A model generated the notes under the pieces. The model saw nothing but the letters and a program-made list of their open reading frames with translations. It searched no databases and had not been told where the DNA came from. This document shows positions 47,176 through 56,318 of a DNA stretch of 64,000 nucleotides, piece by piece. The first letter of the stretch is position 1; each line of letters starts with the position of its first letter. Origin of the DNA: Bacillus dicomae (GTDB lineage Bacteria; Bacillota; Bacilli; Bacillales; Bacillaceae_G); assembly GCF_006494425.1 (NCBI RefSeq), contig NZ_VHIV01000002.1, positions 310,001 through 374,000 of the forward strand, given 5' to 3'. The position numbers and the translations under genes were made by a program.

Positions 47176-48141
47176 TCATGCTGTTTTTTTCTGTTTAACG
47201 ACTGGAACAGAACGGTTTAAAATGCTATTTGCAACCATTCCCAACATAATAATAATCATTCCAAGTAGGGAAAGACCGCCAGGGAATGAGCCATTTAAGA
47301 AAATAATTTCGCCAAGCACGGTAAAGACCATCGTTCCAGCTTGCGTTGCTTCAACAGCTCCAAGTAGAGCGAAATTGTCTTTAGCTAAGTCAGTAGCAAA
47401 GAAAAATGTCATTGTCGCAATAACGCCGGAACATAATGCTAACAAAAATCCTTGCAGCATTTGGCTGGATGTTGGAATACCAGTAGTAGAAAATCCGTAT
47501 ATGCCAAGTAAAATTGTTATAGGGAGACTCCCAATTGCCATTCCTAATACACGTTGGAACGTATCGAGGCGTCCACCAACAAGTTCCATCATTTTTCGGT
47601 TGCCGAATGGATATAAGAAAGCGGCTACCACAACAGGTAAAAATCCTGAAATGAACTGAGTCATTGTAATATGACCTGCTGCAGTCGCTTGCATACAAAT
47701 TACACCAAGTAAAATAAATAATGCGACATATAAACTACGAAGTGGAATTTTTCCGCGTACAAGTTTCGTACCTGATTTCGTTTCTATTTTAACGAAAAAT
47801 AATGGCGAGAGTAGTAAACCTGCTAATATAGTAACTTGCCAAGTTCCAGCAACGAGCCAAGCTGGAGAAAAGACAGCTGCAAAACTTAATAAAGAATAGA
47901 AACCAATACCAGCAACAGAACCCCACCCGATCCAAGCCAATGGATGTTTCTTTAACTCTTCCCATAACCCGTTAAAGTTTTTGCGAAATAAAACGATAAG
48001 GAATAAAATAGGGAGAGCAAATAAAAAACGGAAGGAAGCTGTCCAAGCCCAGCTCGTTCCAGATACATTCATTGCCCTATTAATAATAAAGGTTGCAGAA
48101 AAAAAGGCTGATGATAAGAGGCCTAATAAAATTGCGCGCAT
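47176..48141 (-). CDS. DMT-superfamily multidrug resistance efflux transporter
   Basis: The 321-residue membrane protein has about ten helices in two EamA-like halves. It starts MRAILLGLLSSAFFSATFII and contains SFRFLFALPILFLIV and GAVEATQAGTMVFTVLGEIIF, the multidrug-resistance EmrE-type branch of the superfamily. The frame is open 46 codons further upstream, but ATG at 48141 follows AAAGGAGTG and gives a normal first helix. It is divergent from an XRE-cupin regulator 100 bases away, which probably controls it. Confidence 0.85.
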   Translation of the reverse strand: MRAILLGLLSSAFFSATFIINRAMNVSGTSWAWTASFRFLFALPILFLIVLFRKNFNGLWEELKKHPLAWIGWGSVAGIGFYSLLSFAAVFSPAWLVAGTWQVTILAGLLLSPLFFVKIETKSGTKLVRGKIPLRSLYVALFILLGVICMQATAAGHITMTQFISGFLPVVVAAFLYPFGNRKMMELVGGRLDTFQRVLGMAIGSLPITILLGIYGFSTTGIPTSSQMLQGFLLALCSGVIATMTFFFATDLAKDNFALLGAVEATQAGTMVFTVLGEIIFLNGSFPGGLSLLGMIIIMLGMVANSILNRSVPVVKQKKTA

Positions 48142-48241
48142 GAAGTATAGCACTCCTTTCAAAATCCAATGATTATGTATAGTATAATATACTTTACGGT
48201 TATAAAAGTAAACTATTTTATATTTTAAGGTGGTTTTATAG

Positions 48242-48814
48242 ATGAAAGAACATGAAGATATGCAAACGAAAGAAGTCATTCAGCAAGTAGGTCAGCTGTT
48301 AAGACAAATTCGAAATGAACAAAAATTAAGTTTAGAAGAATTGGCCCAAAAAACAGGGGTTAGTAAATTAACATTAGGGAAGATTGAAAGAGGCGAAACG
48401 AATCCGACGTTAGCCGTCATTTGGAAAATAACGAAAGGATTATCGATTCCTTTATCGAGATTGATGGTTGTTGGAGAACCTGTAGCTGTTGCGCGCTGTG
48501 GAGAGGGATTTGCAGTAGATGTCGGACAAGCATGGCATTTAGAAACAATGTTCCGTTATACGAAAGAAACGGGGATGGAAATGCATCGTGCTTGTTTACG
48601 ATCAAATAGTATATATGAACCAGAAGCTCATCATGAAGGTGCTATTGAGCTTGTAACGGTAATGAAAGGGAAAGTATCGATTCAAGTAGAGAATGATGTA
48701 TACGAATTAAATGAGTTTGACTCGATTCAATTTGAAGCGAATAAGAAACATAGTTATAAAAATGAAGAAGATGAAGTGGCAGTATTACATTTAACGATGA
48801 AATATTCTTCATGA
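48242..48814 (+). CDS. XRE-cupin transcriptional regulator
   Basis: The 190-residue product joins an N-terminal helix-turn-helix (LRQIRNEQKLSLEELAQKTG, then VSKLTLGKIERGETNPTLAVIWKI) to a C-terminal cupin domain (HHEGAIELVTVMKGKVSIQVE, FEANKKHSYKN) that may bind a small ligand. Such proteins often control a neighbouring transporter or catabolic gene. The divergent DMT exporter is the obvious candidate. The start is ATG at 48242 after AAGGTGG. ATG at 48260 is possible. Confidence 0.9.
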   Translation: MKEHEDMQTKEVIQQVGQLLRQIRNEQKLSLEELAQKTGVSKLTLGKIERGETNPTLAVIWKITKGLSIPLSRLMVVGEPVAVARCGEGFAVDVGQAWHLETMFRYTKETGMEMHRACLRSNSIYEPEAHHEGAIELVTVMKGKVSIQVENDVYELNEFDSIQFEANKKHSYKNEEDEVAVLHLTMKYSS

Positions 48815-48850
48815 AAAAATCACCTATAGAATTCTATAGGTGATTTTTTA
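48815..48850. terminator. Bidirectional terminator
   Basis: AAAAAATCACCTATAGAA / TTCTATAGGTGATTTTTT hairpin between convergent genes. Confidence 0.92.
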
Positions 48851-48879
48851 TATTTTGATTAAGTATATGCATGATGCCG

Positions 48880-49065
48880 CTAGTACGAACGTGGCATAAA
48901 TAATAAACAAATAAAATAAACTAAAAACCCCGTCCCAAAACATAAAACAGCAATGACCCAAAGTATGCGAATGAGAGTAGAGCTAATATCAAAATATTCT
49001 CCTAAACCACCGCATATACCAAATAGCATTTTATCAGTTTCGGATTTGCATAATCTTTTTGACAT
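48880..49065 (-). CDS. PspC-domain membrane protein
   Basis: The 61-residue product is a lone PspC domain (KRLCKSETDKMLFGICGGLG, then EYFDISSTLIRILWVIAVLC). One long hydrophobic segment at the C-terminal half may be two short helices. PspC proteins are linked to envelope stress responses. ATG at 49065 follows AAGGAGTGG, though GTG at 49077 and TTG at 49071 are in frame and cannot be excluded. It is a single-gene unit. Confidence 0.85.
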   Translation of the reverse strand: MSKRLCKSETDKMLFGICGGLGEYFDISSTLIRILWVIAVLCFGTGFLVYFICLLFMPRSY

Positions 49066-49246
49066 CTTCCAATCCACTCCTTTTTATATCAAGCTATATA
49101 CTTCTATTCTATATGGGATTTTATGAGAAGACTATGAGGATGTATTACATTTTTTATAAAGTGAACTGTGTTTTACAATTTAGATAGGTGATTATATAAA
49201 CAATGAATCTAATTTATAGCGCAGTACAATAGTTTACGATAAAAAT

Positions 49247-49290
49247 AAAAAGGCCTTAGGTAGCGAAATTTAAGCTACCAAAAGGGCCTC
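49247..49290 (-). terminator. Terminator of the SSF-like transporter operon
   Basis: AAGGCCT-TAGGTAGC / GCTACC-AAAAGGGCCT stem with a small bulge, directly after the minus-strand stop at 49294. Confidence 0.8.
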
Positions 49291-49293
49291 ATA

Positions 49294-50598
49294 TTATTGT
49301 TTCATTTTATAGTTGAATTGTTGATGTATCCAATGTGAAAACATATAACAAATACTTAGTGAAAGAGTAACCGCTATACTAACCCAAATGCTCGTTAAAG
49401 GACTGATTAAGAAGTAAGTTACATAACCGATAAGGGTACCAATAATCGAGATGAGCGGTATAATTATGCTGATTTTTTGTTTGCTGAAAATAACGAATAA
49501 TATTGTGATGATAAGAGATGTATAAAGAATACCAAAGAAAAAAATAATTTCTAAAATAGTATAGTTTGTAGTAATTGTAATGAAAAAAGCTAAAAATCCG
49601 ATAGTTATAGAAATAAAATGAGCGGTATATAATTTGAAATTTATTTTTGTACGTATCACCGGTATAAAATCTCGAATGAGTTTAGTAAATCCATGCATCC
49701 AAGAAATAAAACTAGAAGTTATTGCGCTTAAAGAGCCGATAACGAGTAGATAAAATAAAATGGTAAATTCTATTTTTTTTGGAAGCTGGACTAGAAGATC
49801 GTATAAATGGTCTAAGCTCCCACTAAAGATAACTATCATAATTAGAGAAGCAAACGCTAAAGGGATGGTAATCCATATAAATCCTGATAGTAAAAAAGTT
49901 GGAATGATTTTTTTAGGATGAATACGGAAAGCTTTATCCCAAGATGCAGGGCTTATTAATACTCTTCCTGTTTCAATGAGAATACCGGCAGTAAGAAAAT
50001 ATATTCCGTTTATATTTTCATAAAATAGCAAATACGGGTGATATAAGCGAATTCCATCGTATACATGGGTAATGCCATCTTGCACAAAAAAATAAATTGG
50101 AATAATGATCATGGTAGAAAACATTAATACAGTTTGTATAATAGCCATTTTAGTAAATAGTTTAGCGTTACTTAATATTACGAATATTGTACAAAGGGTA
50201 ATGAAAAGGAAAGAACCCAATATATATGGAATATGGAAAAAAACATTAAGTAAAATACTAGCAACTTTCGTTTGAATGAACATACTTTCTATACTTAATA
50301 GAACAAGGAAAGAGCATACAATTATATATCCTTTATGAGAAAGTTTATAAGATAAGTAATCGTGAATGGATTCTCCTTCTGGGAATGTAGAACGTATTTT
50401 TTTTATTAACATCCCCAATGAAATAAGAGTAAAGGGGCCAATCATCGCATAAAGAATACCAGCGATTAGCCCATAATTAATAATCGATTCAGGTAAAGCG
50501 AGCGTCGATATACTTGCGACCCATTTAGATAATAAAAGAACGGTACCAGTTCCGATACCTAATTGTAAAGGTGTGAAAGCTGAGTTGTTTTTCTTCAC
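49294..50598 (-). CDS. SSF-like (LeuT-fold) transporter, substrate unknown
   Basis: The 434-residue membrane protein has about 12 helices. Features such as WVASISTLALPESIINYGLIAG, the FPEGESIHDYLSYKL cytosolic segment, and ETGRVLISPASWDKAFRIHPKK resemble sodium:solute symporters. A distant APC-type carrier is the alternative. Three bases separate it from the response regulator gene upstream, so it is the third gene of a kinase-regulator-transporter operon. It may be the regulated transporter, the signal co-sensor, or both. Confidence 0.6.
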   Translation of the reverse strand: MKKNNSAFTPLQLGIGTGTVLLLSKWVASISTLALPESIINYGLIAGILYAMIGPFTLISLGMLIKKIRSTFPEGESIHDYLSYKLSHKGYIIVCSFLVLLSIESMFIQTKVASILLNVFFHIPYILGSFLFITLCTIFVILSNAKLFTKMAIIQTVLMFSTMIIIPIYFFVQDGITHVYDGIRLYHPYLLFYENINGIYFLTAGILIETGRVLISPASWDKAFRIHPKKIIPTFLLSGFIWITIPLAFASLIMIVIFSGSLDHLYDLLVQLPKKIEFTILFYLLVIGSLSAITSSFISWMHGFTKLIRDFIPVIRTKINFKLYTAHFISITIGFLAFFITITTNYTILEIIFFFGILYTSLIITILFVIFSKQKISIIIPLISIIGTLIGYVTYFLISPLTSIWVSIAVTLSLSICYMFSHWIHQQFNYKMKQ

Positions 50599-50601
50599 AA
50601 T

Positions 50602-51297
50602 TTATCCCTCGCCTCTATATTCTTTCGGAGTCATTCCGGTCATTTTACGAAAAACAGTACTGAAATAATGCTGGCTATTAAAACCAGATTGTTCAGAGAT
50701 TTGAGAGATACACCAATGTGGGTGTTCCGTTAAATATTTCTGTGACATTTCAATCCGATATTGCATGATATATCCGGAAAATGAAATACCTACTTCTTCA
50801 TGGAACCTTCGGCTTAAATAAGTCGGATTTGTATGTACTTTAGTTGCGATGTCTGCTAAGTGTAGTTTGTCATGAAAAGTTTCATGGATGATGTCTAATG
50901 TATCTTGAATAATACGTGAGTAGGAAGGAGTATTGGAATCTCCTTTGTACTTTTGTAATATATCGATGAGTTCTTTTTCTATAATTGGCTTTGTTATGTA
51001 GTCAATAACTCCTAGACGAATAGATTGTTTTGCATAATCGAAATTTTGATATGCGGTTACGATAATGATGTCGAGGTTAGAGTTATTACTTTTTAATTTT
51101 TCACCTAGTTGTAGGCCGGATATACCTGGAAGGTGAATATCTAAAAGTGCTAAATGAATCGAGAATTGTTCATTTATACGTAAAGCTTCATCTGCATCTA
51201 AAGCTAGATGTAGTGTCCAATTGGGAAACTGGCGGTGAATGAGAAATTCTAATTGCTCCAGTTCTAACGGTTCGTCATCTACTAATAGCACGTTCAT
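50602..51297 (-). CDS. AraC-type response regulator (YesN family)
   Basis: The 231-residue product has an N-terminal receiver (NVLLVDDEPLELEQL, phosphorylation Asp in LALLDIHLPGISG, Lys in DYITKPI). A C-terminal AraC double helix-turn-helix follows (LHLADIATKVHTNPTYLSRR, ISQISEQSGFNSQHYFSTVF, RKMTGMTPKEYR). ATG at 51297 overlaps the kinase stop by four bases and follows GAGGTAATAC. The frame open to 51342 lies inside the kinase gene. It probably activates transport or catabolic genes nearby. Confidence 0.92.
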   Translation of the reverse strand: MNVLLVDDEPLELEQLEFLIHRQFPNWTLHLALDADEALRINEQFSIHLALLDIHLPGISGLQLGEKLKSNNSNLDIIIVTAYQNFDYAKQSIRLGVIDYITKPIIEKELIDILQKYKGDSNTPSYSRIIQDTLDIIHETFHDKLHLADIATKVHTNPTYLSRRFHEEVGISFSGYIMQYRIEMSQKYLTEHPHWCISQISEQSGFNSQHYFSTVFRKMTGMTPKEYRGEG

Positions 51298-52067
51298 TTT
51301 TGTATTACCTCCTCTGTGTTTTTTTCTATGATGAAAGGCCATGTGATTTCTACTTTCGTGCCGTTCTCTTTTGTAGAGAGGAAAGAGAACGTAGTTTGTT
51401 CTTGAAAGAATAACTGAAATCTTTGTTTTATATTTTCAAGTCCGTATCCACTTTCTTCCGTATGGGAAGTAAATGGTTCGTTTTGAGTACCGTTGTCGAA
51501 TACTAGAAGGGTAATTCGGTTATTTGTATTGTATAGATGAATATTTAAAATTGCTTGACCAGCTTTTTTTTCTAGCCCATGTTTAAAGGAATTCTCAACT
51601 AACGTTTGAATAACGAAAGGTGGAATATAAGCATGGTGTAAATCTTCAGAAGAAGTAATGCTTACTGAAAGTCTCGATCGAAATCGCATTTTTTGAATCT
51701 CAATATAATAATTCGTATATGTTAGTTCCTCAGAAATAGGAATTAATAAATCAGTTGTTTTATATTTTCCTTTTAAAAATAGAGAAAAGATCTCGAGTGA
51801 TTTGACAACTTCATCTGTTCTCTGTAGACGAGCTAAGCTTAAAATTGTATTTAATGTATTGAATAAAAAATGAGGCTGAATTTGTTGAGTAAGTTGATGA
51901 TATAAAGACTGTTGCAACTCTCGTTCTAGTGCTATTTTTTTCTTTTCACTTTCTAGTAAGTCGATTCGTTTTTCAAAAATAAATAAACATAATAAAATAA
52001 TAGCTCCAAAAATTGGAGCTAAGACCAGTATAGTTATTAATACAGCAAATGCTTCATAAGTTAACAT
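51294..52067 (-). CDS. LytS/YesM-type sensor histidine kinase without a sensing domain
   Basis: The 257-residue product has one N-terminal membrane helix (about 6-30) and a short linker. A His_kinase domain follows with the phospho-histidine in QQIQPHFLFNTLNTILSLARL and the ATPase domain (VIQTLVENSFKHGLE, DNG, GYGLENIKQRF). It has no extracellular domain, unusual for the class, which suggests that a partner protein such as the SSF-like transporter does the sensing. The start is ATG at 52067. It heads the three-gene operon. Confidence 0.9.
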   Translation of the reverse strand: MLTYEAFAVLITILVLAPIFGAIILLCLFIFEKRIDLLESEKKKIALERELQQSLYHQLTQQIQPHFLFNTLNTILSLARLQRTDEVVKSLEIFSLFLKGKYKTTDLLIPISEELTYTNYYIEIQKMRFRSRLSVSITSSEDLHHAYIPPFVIQTLVENSFKHGLEKKAGQAILNIHLYNTNNRITLLVFDNGTQNEPFTSHTEESGYGLENIKQRFQLFFQEQTTFSFLSTKENGTKVEITWPFIIEKNTEEVIQK

Positions 52068-52136
52068 ACATACCTCAATTTTGTTTTTTATTATTATACT
52101 AAAGTGTTGTAAATGTTTCTATTATTCAGACTCGAA

Positions 52137-53123
52137 TCAAATGATATGACAGGCTACTTTATGATCTGCACTTATAGATTGAAAACTTGGTTGCTGCGTA
52201 GCGCATTTATCAATGGCATACGGACAACGAGTATGAAAACGACAGCCTGTTGGCGGGTTTAAAGGAGAGGGAAGGTCTCCTTTAAGTTCAATTCGCTCTT
52301 TTTTCGTTCCTGCACTGATGGTAGGAATTGCTGAGAGAAGCGCTTTTGTGTAAGGGTGTTGCGGATTGTTAAAAAGAGAATGTTTATCGGCAATCTCCAC
52401 AATGGTACCAAGATACATTACAATGATGCGATCTGATATGTGACGAACGACAGCTAAGTCGTGAGAGATGAATAAATATGTTAACCCATACTGTTGTTGC
52501 AACTGCTTTAGTAAATTTAAAACTTGTGCTTGCACTGAAACATCTAAAGCGGAGACAGCTTCGTCACAAATGATGAGTTTTGGATTAACAGCTAAGGCGC
52601 GCGCAATTCCGATTCTTTGCCGTTGACCACCACTAAATTCATGTGGATAGCGCTTCACTGCATCAGGTGGAAGACCAACTTTCCCAAGTAACTCAATAAC
52701 CGTTGCTTTTCTTTCTCCTTTTGGACATACGTTTTGAATGGCCATGGCTTCTTCTAAAATGCTCCCTACAGTTTGCCGAGGGTTTAAAGAAGCGAAGGGA
52801 TCTTGAAAAATAACTTGTAAATCTTTTCGAACCTTTCGCATTGCTGAGTTATTTAATTCTAGTAAATCCTTATCTTGAAATATAATTTTTCCACTTGTTG
52901 CTTCATCAAGGCGCAATATTGCACGCCCAGTGGTGGATTTTCCACAACCAGATTCACCAACAATACTAACAGTTTCCTTTTCATAAATTGTAAAGCTAAT
53001 ATCGTCAACAGCTTTAATATAGCTAATAGAACGTCCTAGAATTCCTTTTTTTATAGGGAAGTATTGTTTTAAGTTTTGTACTTGTAATAACTCTCGTTTA
53101 TTTATTTGCGTAGCAGTAGACAT
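52137..53123 (-). CDS. Peptide-type ABC transporter ATP-binding protein (DppF/OppF-like)
   Basis: The 328-residue ATPase has Walker [15 protein letters not shown], the Q-loop region VIFQDPFASLNPRQT, signature FSGGQRQRIGIARAL, Walker B LIICDEAVSALD, and the C-terminal oligopeptide-family extension with cysteines (GCRFHTRCPYAIDKC). A much longer frame exists, but MSTATQINKRELLQ at 53123 follows GGAGG. It starts one base past the DppD stop and pairs with it. Confidence 0.92.
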   Translation of the reverse strand: MSTATQINKRELLQVQNLKQYFPIKKGILGRSISYIKAVDDISFTIYEKETVSIVGESGCGKSTTGRAILRLDEATSGKIIFQDKDLLELNNSAMRKVRKDLQVIFQDPFASLNPRQTVGSILEEAMAIQNVCPKGERKATVIELLGKVGLPPDAVKRYPHEFSGGQRQRIGIARALAVNPKLIICDEAVSALDVSVQAQVLNLLKQLQQQYGLTYLFISHDLAVVRHISDRIIVMYLGTIVEIADKHSLFNNPQHPYTKALLSAIPTISAGTKKERIELKGDLPSPLNPPTGCRFHTRCPYAIDKCATQQPSFQSISADHKVACHII

Positions 53124-53124
53124 T

Positions 53125-54141
53125 TTATAATACCTCCAATTCTTCTGAAGATGATTTATCCCAAAGGTCAGTAAACATCCAGCATCGAACTTCGCTTCCA
53201 TCTCGCGTGAGTTGAAGTTCTGGAAGAGTATTGTGACATAGTTCTTTTGCATGTGTGCATCTATCGGCAAAGCGACATCCATTCGGCATATGATATGGAC
53301 TCGGTACGGACCCAGGAATCGTTTGTAATTCTTCTTGGTCTGTATCGAGTCTTGGAAGAGATTGAAGAAGTCCGATTGTATAAGGATGTTTTGGGCTAGT
53401 AAATATATGCTCGATATCTGCATATTCGACGATTTTTCCTGCGTACATAACGGCGACTCTATCGCATGTTTCTGACACGACTCCTAAGTCATGGGTGATC
53501 ATGATAATACCCATACCGAGTTGTTTTTGAAGTGATTTCATAAGTGATAATATTTGAGCTTGAATTGTTACATCAAGAGCAGTTGTTGGTTCGTCTGCAA
53601 TGAGTAAATCTGGATTGCAAGCAAGTGCCATTGCAATCATAATACGTTGTCGCATTCCTCCGCTTAGTTCATGTGGCTCTTGTTTTGCACGCTTTTCAGG
53701 AGAAGGAATTCCAACTAGTTTCAACATATCGATGGCTTTATTCCAAGCTTCCTTTTTATTTAATTTTTGATGGATACGAATTGCTTCTGCGATCTGTTCT
53801 CCAACAGAATATACTGGATTCAAAGATGTCATTGGTTCTTGGAAAATCATTGAGATTTGATTTCCACGAATTGTGCGCATTTCAGCTTCTTTTTGTTGTA
53901 ATAAATCTTTTCCTTTAAATAAAATGCTGCCTTCAATTTTACTGCCACTTTCTCGGTCAATTAATCTCATAATGGATAGAGAAGTGATACTCTTCCCGCA
54001 ACCAGATTCACCTACGATGCCGAGAGTTTCTCCTTTAGAAACAGAGAAATTTAAACCATCAACCGCTTTGCTTACACCTTCGTCTGTAAAGAAATGTGTT
54101 TTTAAATCTTTAACTTGTAATACCTCTTCCTGTTTATTCAT
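53125..54141 (-). CDS. Peptide-type ABC transporter ATP-binding protein (DppD/OppD-like)
   Basis: The 338-residue ATPase has Walker [14 protein letters not shown], signature [15 protein letters not shown], Walker [13 protein letters not shown], switch His in MITHDLGVV, and the OppD-type C-terminal Cys region ([15 protein letters not shown]). It forms the heterodimeric motor with the DppF-like protein. The start is ATG at 54141 behind AAGGGGGTG. Confidence 0.92.
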   Translation of the reverse strand: MNKQEEVLQVKDLKTHFFTDEGVSKAVDGLNFSVSKGETLGIVGESGCGKSITSLSIMRLIDRESGSKIEGSILFKGKDLLQQKEAEMRTIRGNQISMIFQEPMTSLNPVYSVGEQIAEAIRIHQKLNKKEAWNKAIDMLKLVGIPSPEKRAKQEPHELSGGMRQRIMIAMALACNPDLLIADEPTTALDVTIQAQILSLMKSLQKQLGMGIIMITHDLGVVSETCDRVAVMYAGKIVEYADIEHIFTSPKHPYTIGLLQSLPRLDTDQEELQTIPGSVPSPYHMPNGCRFADRCTHAKELCHNTLPELQLTRDGSEVRCWMFTDLWDKSSSEELEVL

Positions 54142-54155
54142 GTTTGTGCACCCCC

Positions 54156-55076
54156 TTAATTAAGCTCAATACGTTTATTGAAATAACGGTATAAAATATC
54201 AACAATAAGATTGACTAGAACGAAGATGACTGAGGCGATTAATACGCCCCCTTGTAACATTGGTAAGTCCCTCATTCGAATGGCGTCTACAATCAACCTT
54301 CCAAGTCCGTTTATAGCAAAAACTGATTCTACTAAAACTGTACCGCCTAAAAGTGCACCAAATTGTAATCCAACAACAGTAATAACTGGAATTAATGCGT
54401 TTCTCAAAGCATGTTTATATATAACGACTCTTTCTTTTACCCCTTTTGCTCTTGCTGTTCGTATATAATCTTGGCGTATAACATCAAGCATACTTGAGCG
54501 AGTCATACGTGCTACAATTGCTGCGCCAGATGCACCTAGTGTAAGTGCTGGTAAAACCATGTGCATCCAAGTTCCCCAACCAGAAACGGGGAATATTTGA
54601 ATTTGGACAGAGAAGTAGAAAATGAGCATAAGTCCAAACCAAAAGCTTGGTAATGAGACACCTAACAAGGCGATAATCATAATAGAAACATCTGTCCAAG
54701 AATATTGCTTTGTAGCAGAGATGATGCCAGCAATCATCCCAATTACAACTGTAATGACGATACTACACAGGGCGAGTTCAATAGTGATTGGAAGGCGGAT
54801 TAATACTTCGTCTAACACTGGACGGTTAGAACGAATTGAAACCCCGAAATCGCCTTGTAATATATTTCCGATATAAGAGAAATATTGCATGATAAAAGGT
54901 TTGTCCAATCCTAATTGGTGACGTATCTGCTGGACAGTTTCTTTTGATGCTCCTTCACCAGCGATAAGGAGAGCTGGGTCACCGGGTACCATTTGCATAA
55001 TTAAGAAAACAACGAATACAACGCCGAAAAGAACGGGAATTAATTGTAGTATTCTACGAAATATAAACATTAGCAT
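54156..55076 (-). CDS. Peptide-type ABC transporter permease (DppB-like)
   Basis: The 306-residue permease has six helices. It has the family N-terminus ([20 protein letters not shown]), the [20 protein letters not shown] region, and the ATPase-contact loop [29 protein letters not shown]. The start is ATG at 55076 or 55070. Gene order on the minus strand is C-B-D-F, with the receptor divergent. Confidence 0.93.
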   Translation of the reverse strand: MLMFIFRRILQLIPVLFGVVFVVFLIMQMVPGDPALLIAGEGASKETVQQIRHQLGLDKPFIMQYFSYIGNILQGDFGVSIRSNRPVLDEVLIRLPITIELALCSIVITVVIGMIAGIISATKQYSWTDVSIMIIALLGVSLPSFWFGLMLIFYFSVQIQIFPVSGWGTWMHMVLPALTLGASGAAIVARMTRSSMLDVIRQDYIRTARAKGVKERVVIYKHALRNALIPVITVVGLQFGALLGGTVLVESVFAINGLGRLIVDAIRMRDLPMLQGGVLIASVIFVLVNLIVDILYRYFNKRIELN

Positions 55077-55091
55077 GTATAATGCCCCTTT

Positions 55092-55991
55092 CTATTTTTT
55101 AAGTCTCGGATCCAGTGCATCACGTAATCCGTCACCAAACATGTTTAAACCGATTACGAGTGTAGACATTGCGATTCCGGGAAACATTGCAATATGTGGT
55201 GCGGTAAATAAAAAGTCGCGTCCATTACTTAACATGGCACCCCATTCAGGTGAAGGTGGCTGCGCTCCAAGTCCTAAAAATGATAATCCAGCTGCAGATA
55301 GAATTGCGGTAGCTAAGCGTAAAGTAGCTTGAACGATAATAGGTGATAAGATGTTCGGGAATATGTGTTTCATAATAATAGTAAAATCATTTGCCCCTAG
55401 TGCTCTTATAGCATCGATATACTCTAATTTTTTTACTGTTAATGTAGAAGCTCTAACGATACGAGCGAACATAGGTATTGAGAAAAAGCCAATAGCGATA
55501 ATTACGTTCACAAGACTTGGTCCTAGTGCGCCTACAATGGCAAGAGCAAGTAAAATACCCGGGAAAGCTAGCATAATATCAATGATTCGCATAATGATTG
55601 TGTCAAACCATCCACCGTAATAACCAGAAATGATACCAAGAATAATGCCGAACAATGCCCCAATAAATACAGAAGAAAATCCAACAAGTAATGAAAGGCG
55701 TGTCCCGTGTAAAAGACGGCTTAAAATATCTCTACCTTTATCATCTGTTCCCATCCAATGTTCTATAGATGGTGGTTGTAATTTGTTAACTAACTGAATA
55801 TCAAACGGATTATAGGGTGCTAACAATGGGGCAAATATAGCTATTAAAATATAGAAAAGAACGATAATACCCCCGATAAATGCCATCTTATTTTTTTTTA
55901 GTTTTCGATAGCTAATGATCCATTTCGATGTGTTCTTCGTTTGAATCGTTTGTAAAGAAGTATTTTCTTCTTTAGAAAGACGAACTTCCAT
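55092..55991 (-). CDS. Peptide-type ABC transporter permease (DppC-like)
   Basis: The 299-residue permease has the DppC N-terminal helix (KNKMAFIGGIIVLFYILIAI), the LAPYNPFDIQLVNKLQPPSIEHWMGTDDKGRD extracellular segment, and the EAA loop EYIDAIRALGANDFTIIMKHIFPN. The start is ATG at 55991, eight bases after GGAGG. It is first in the minus-strand operon and divergent from the receptor gene. Confidence 0.93.
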   Translation of the reverse strand: MEVRLSKEENTSLQTIQTKNTSKWIISYRKLKKNKMAFIGGIIVLFYILIAIFAPLLAPYNPFDIQLVNKLQPPSIEHWMGTDDKGRDILSRLLHGTRLSLLVGFSSVFIGALFGIILGIISGYYGGWFDTIIMRIIDIMLAFPGILLALAIVGALGPSLVNVIIAIGFFSIPMFARIVRASTLTVKKLEYIDAIRALGANDFTIIMKHIFPNILSPIIVQATLRLATAILSAAGLSFLGLGAQPPSPEWGAMLSNGRDFLFTAPHIAMFPGIAMSTLVIGLNMFGDGLRDALDPRLKK

Positions 55992-56318
55992 TTTTCATAC
56001 CTCCCTTTCTTTATGATTAAATTATCAGAAAATTAAAACAAGTCAACGAATTTAAAACAATAAGTAAAGAAAATGCAAATAGAAGTAAAGATGTTTCAAA
56101 AAAATCAGAAAATTCAATAAGTAAAGAAAATGCAAATAGAAGTAAAGATGTTTAAAAACTTTTTCCGCAAAGTTATTTATAATTACAAATACATAGACAA
56201 AATTGAAAAAAGAGAGGGTGGTGGAATGATCTGTTATTAGAAAGTAGGGGGATAGAAAGCTAGGTTTAAGGTTTCACTTTAGGATATAGAGATAAAAGAA
56301 AGTGGAGGGGGAAGGGCG
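55992..56318. other. Divergent control region between the importer operon and its receptor
   Basis: The 327 bases hold no gene. The main feature is a 39-base exact direct repeat (56058-56096 and 56115-56153), with ATCAGAAAATT also repeated (56024, 56104). I see no riboswitch core and no clear sigma-A pair. Confidence 0.5.
56058..56153. repeat. 39-base exact direct repeat in the divergent promoter region
   Basis: Two identical copies, starting CAATAAGTAAAGAAAATGC and ending AAAGATGTTT, lie at 56058-56096 and 56115-56153, with starts 57 bases apart. Very AT-rich, with GTAAAG occurring twice in each copy. Confidence 0.9.

Noticed and set aside
52137-53423. Long N-terminal extension (about 100 residues) of the DppF-like gene
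   Set aside because: It overlaps the DppD-like coding end, shows no family similarity, and a strong GGAGG site precedes the ATG at 53123.
55992-56318. Purine or other riboswitch before the receptor gene
   Set aside because: Looked for because of the nucleobase theme, but no conserved purine, preQ1 or T-box core is visible.
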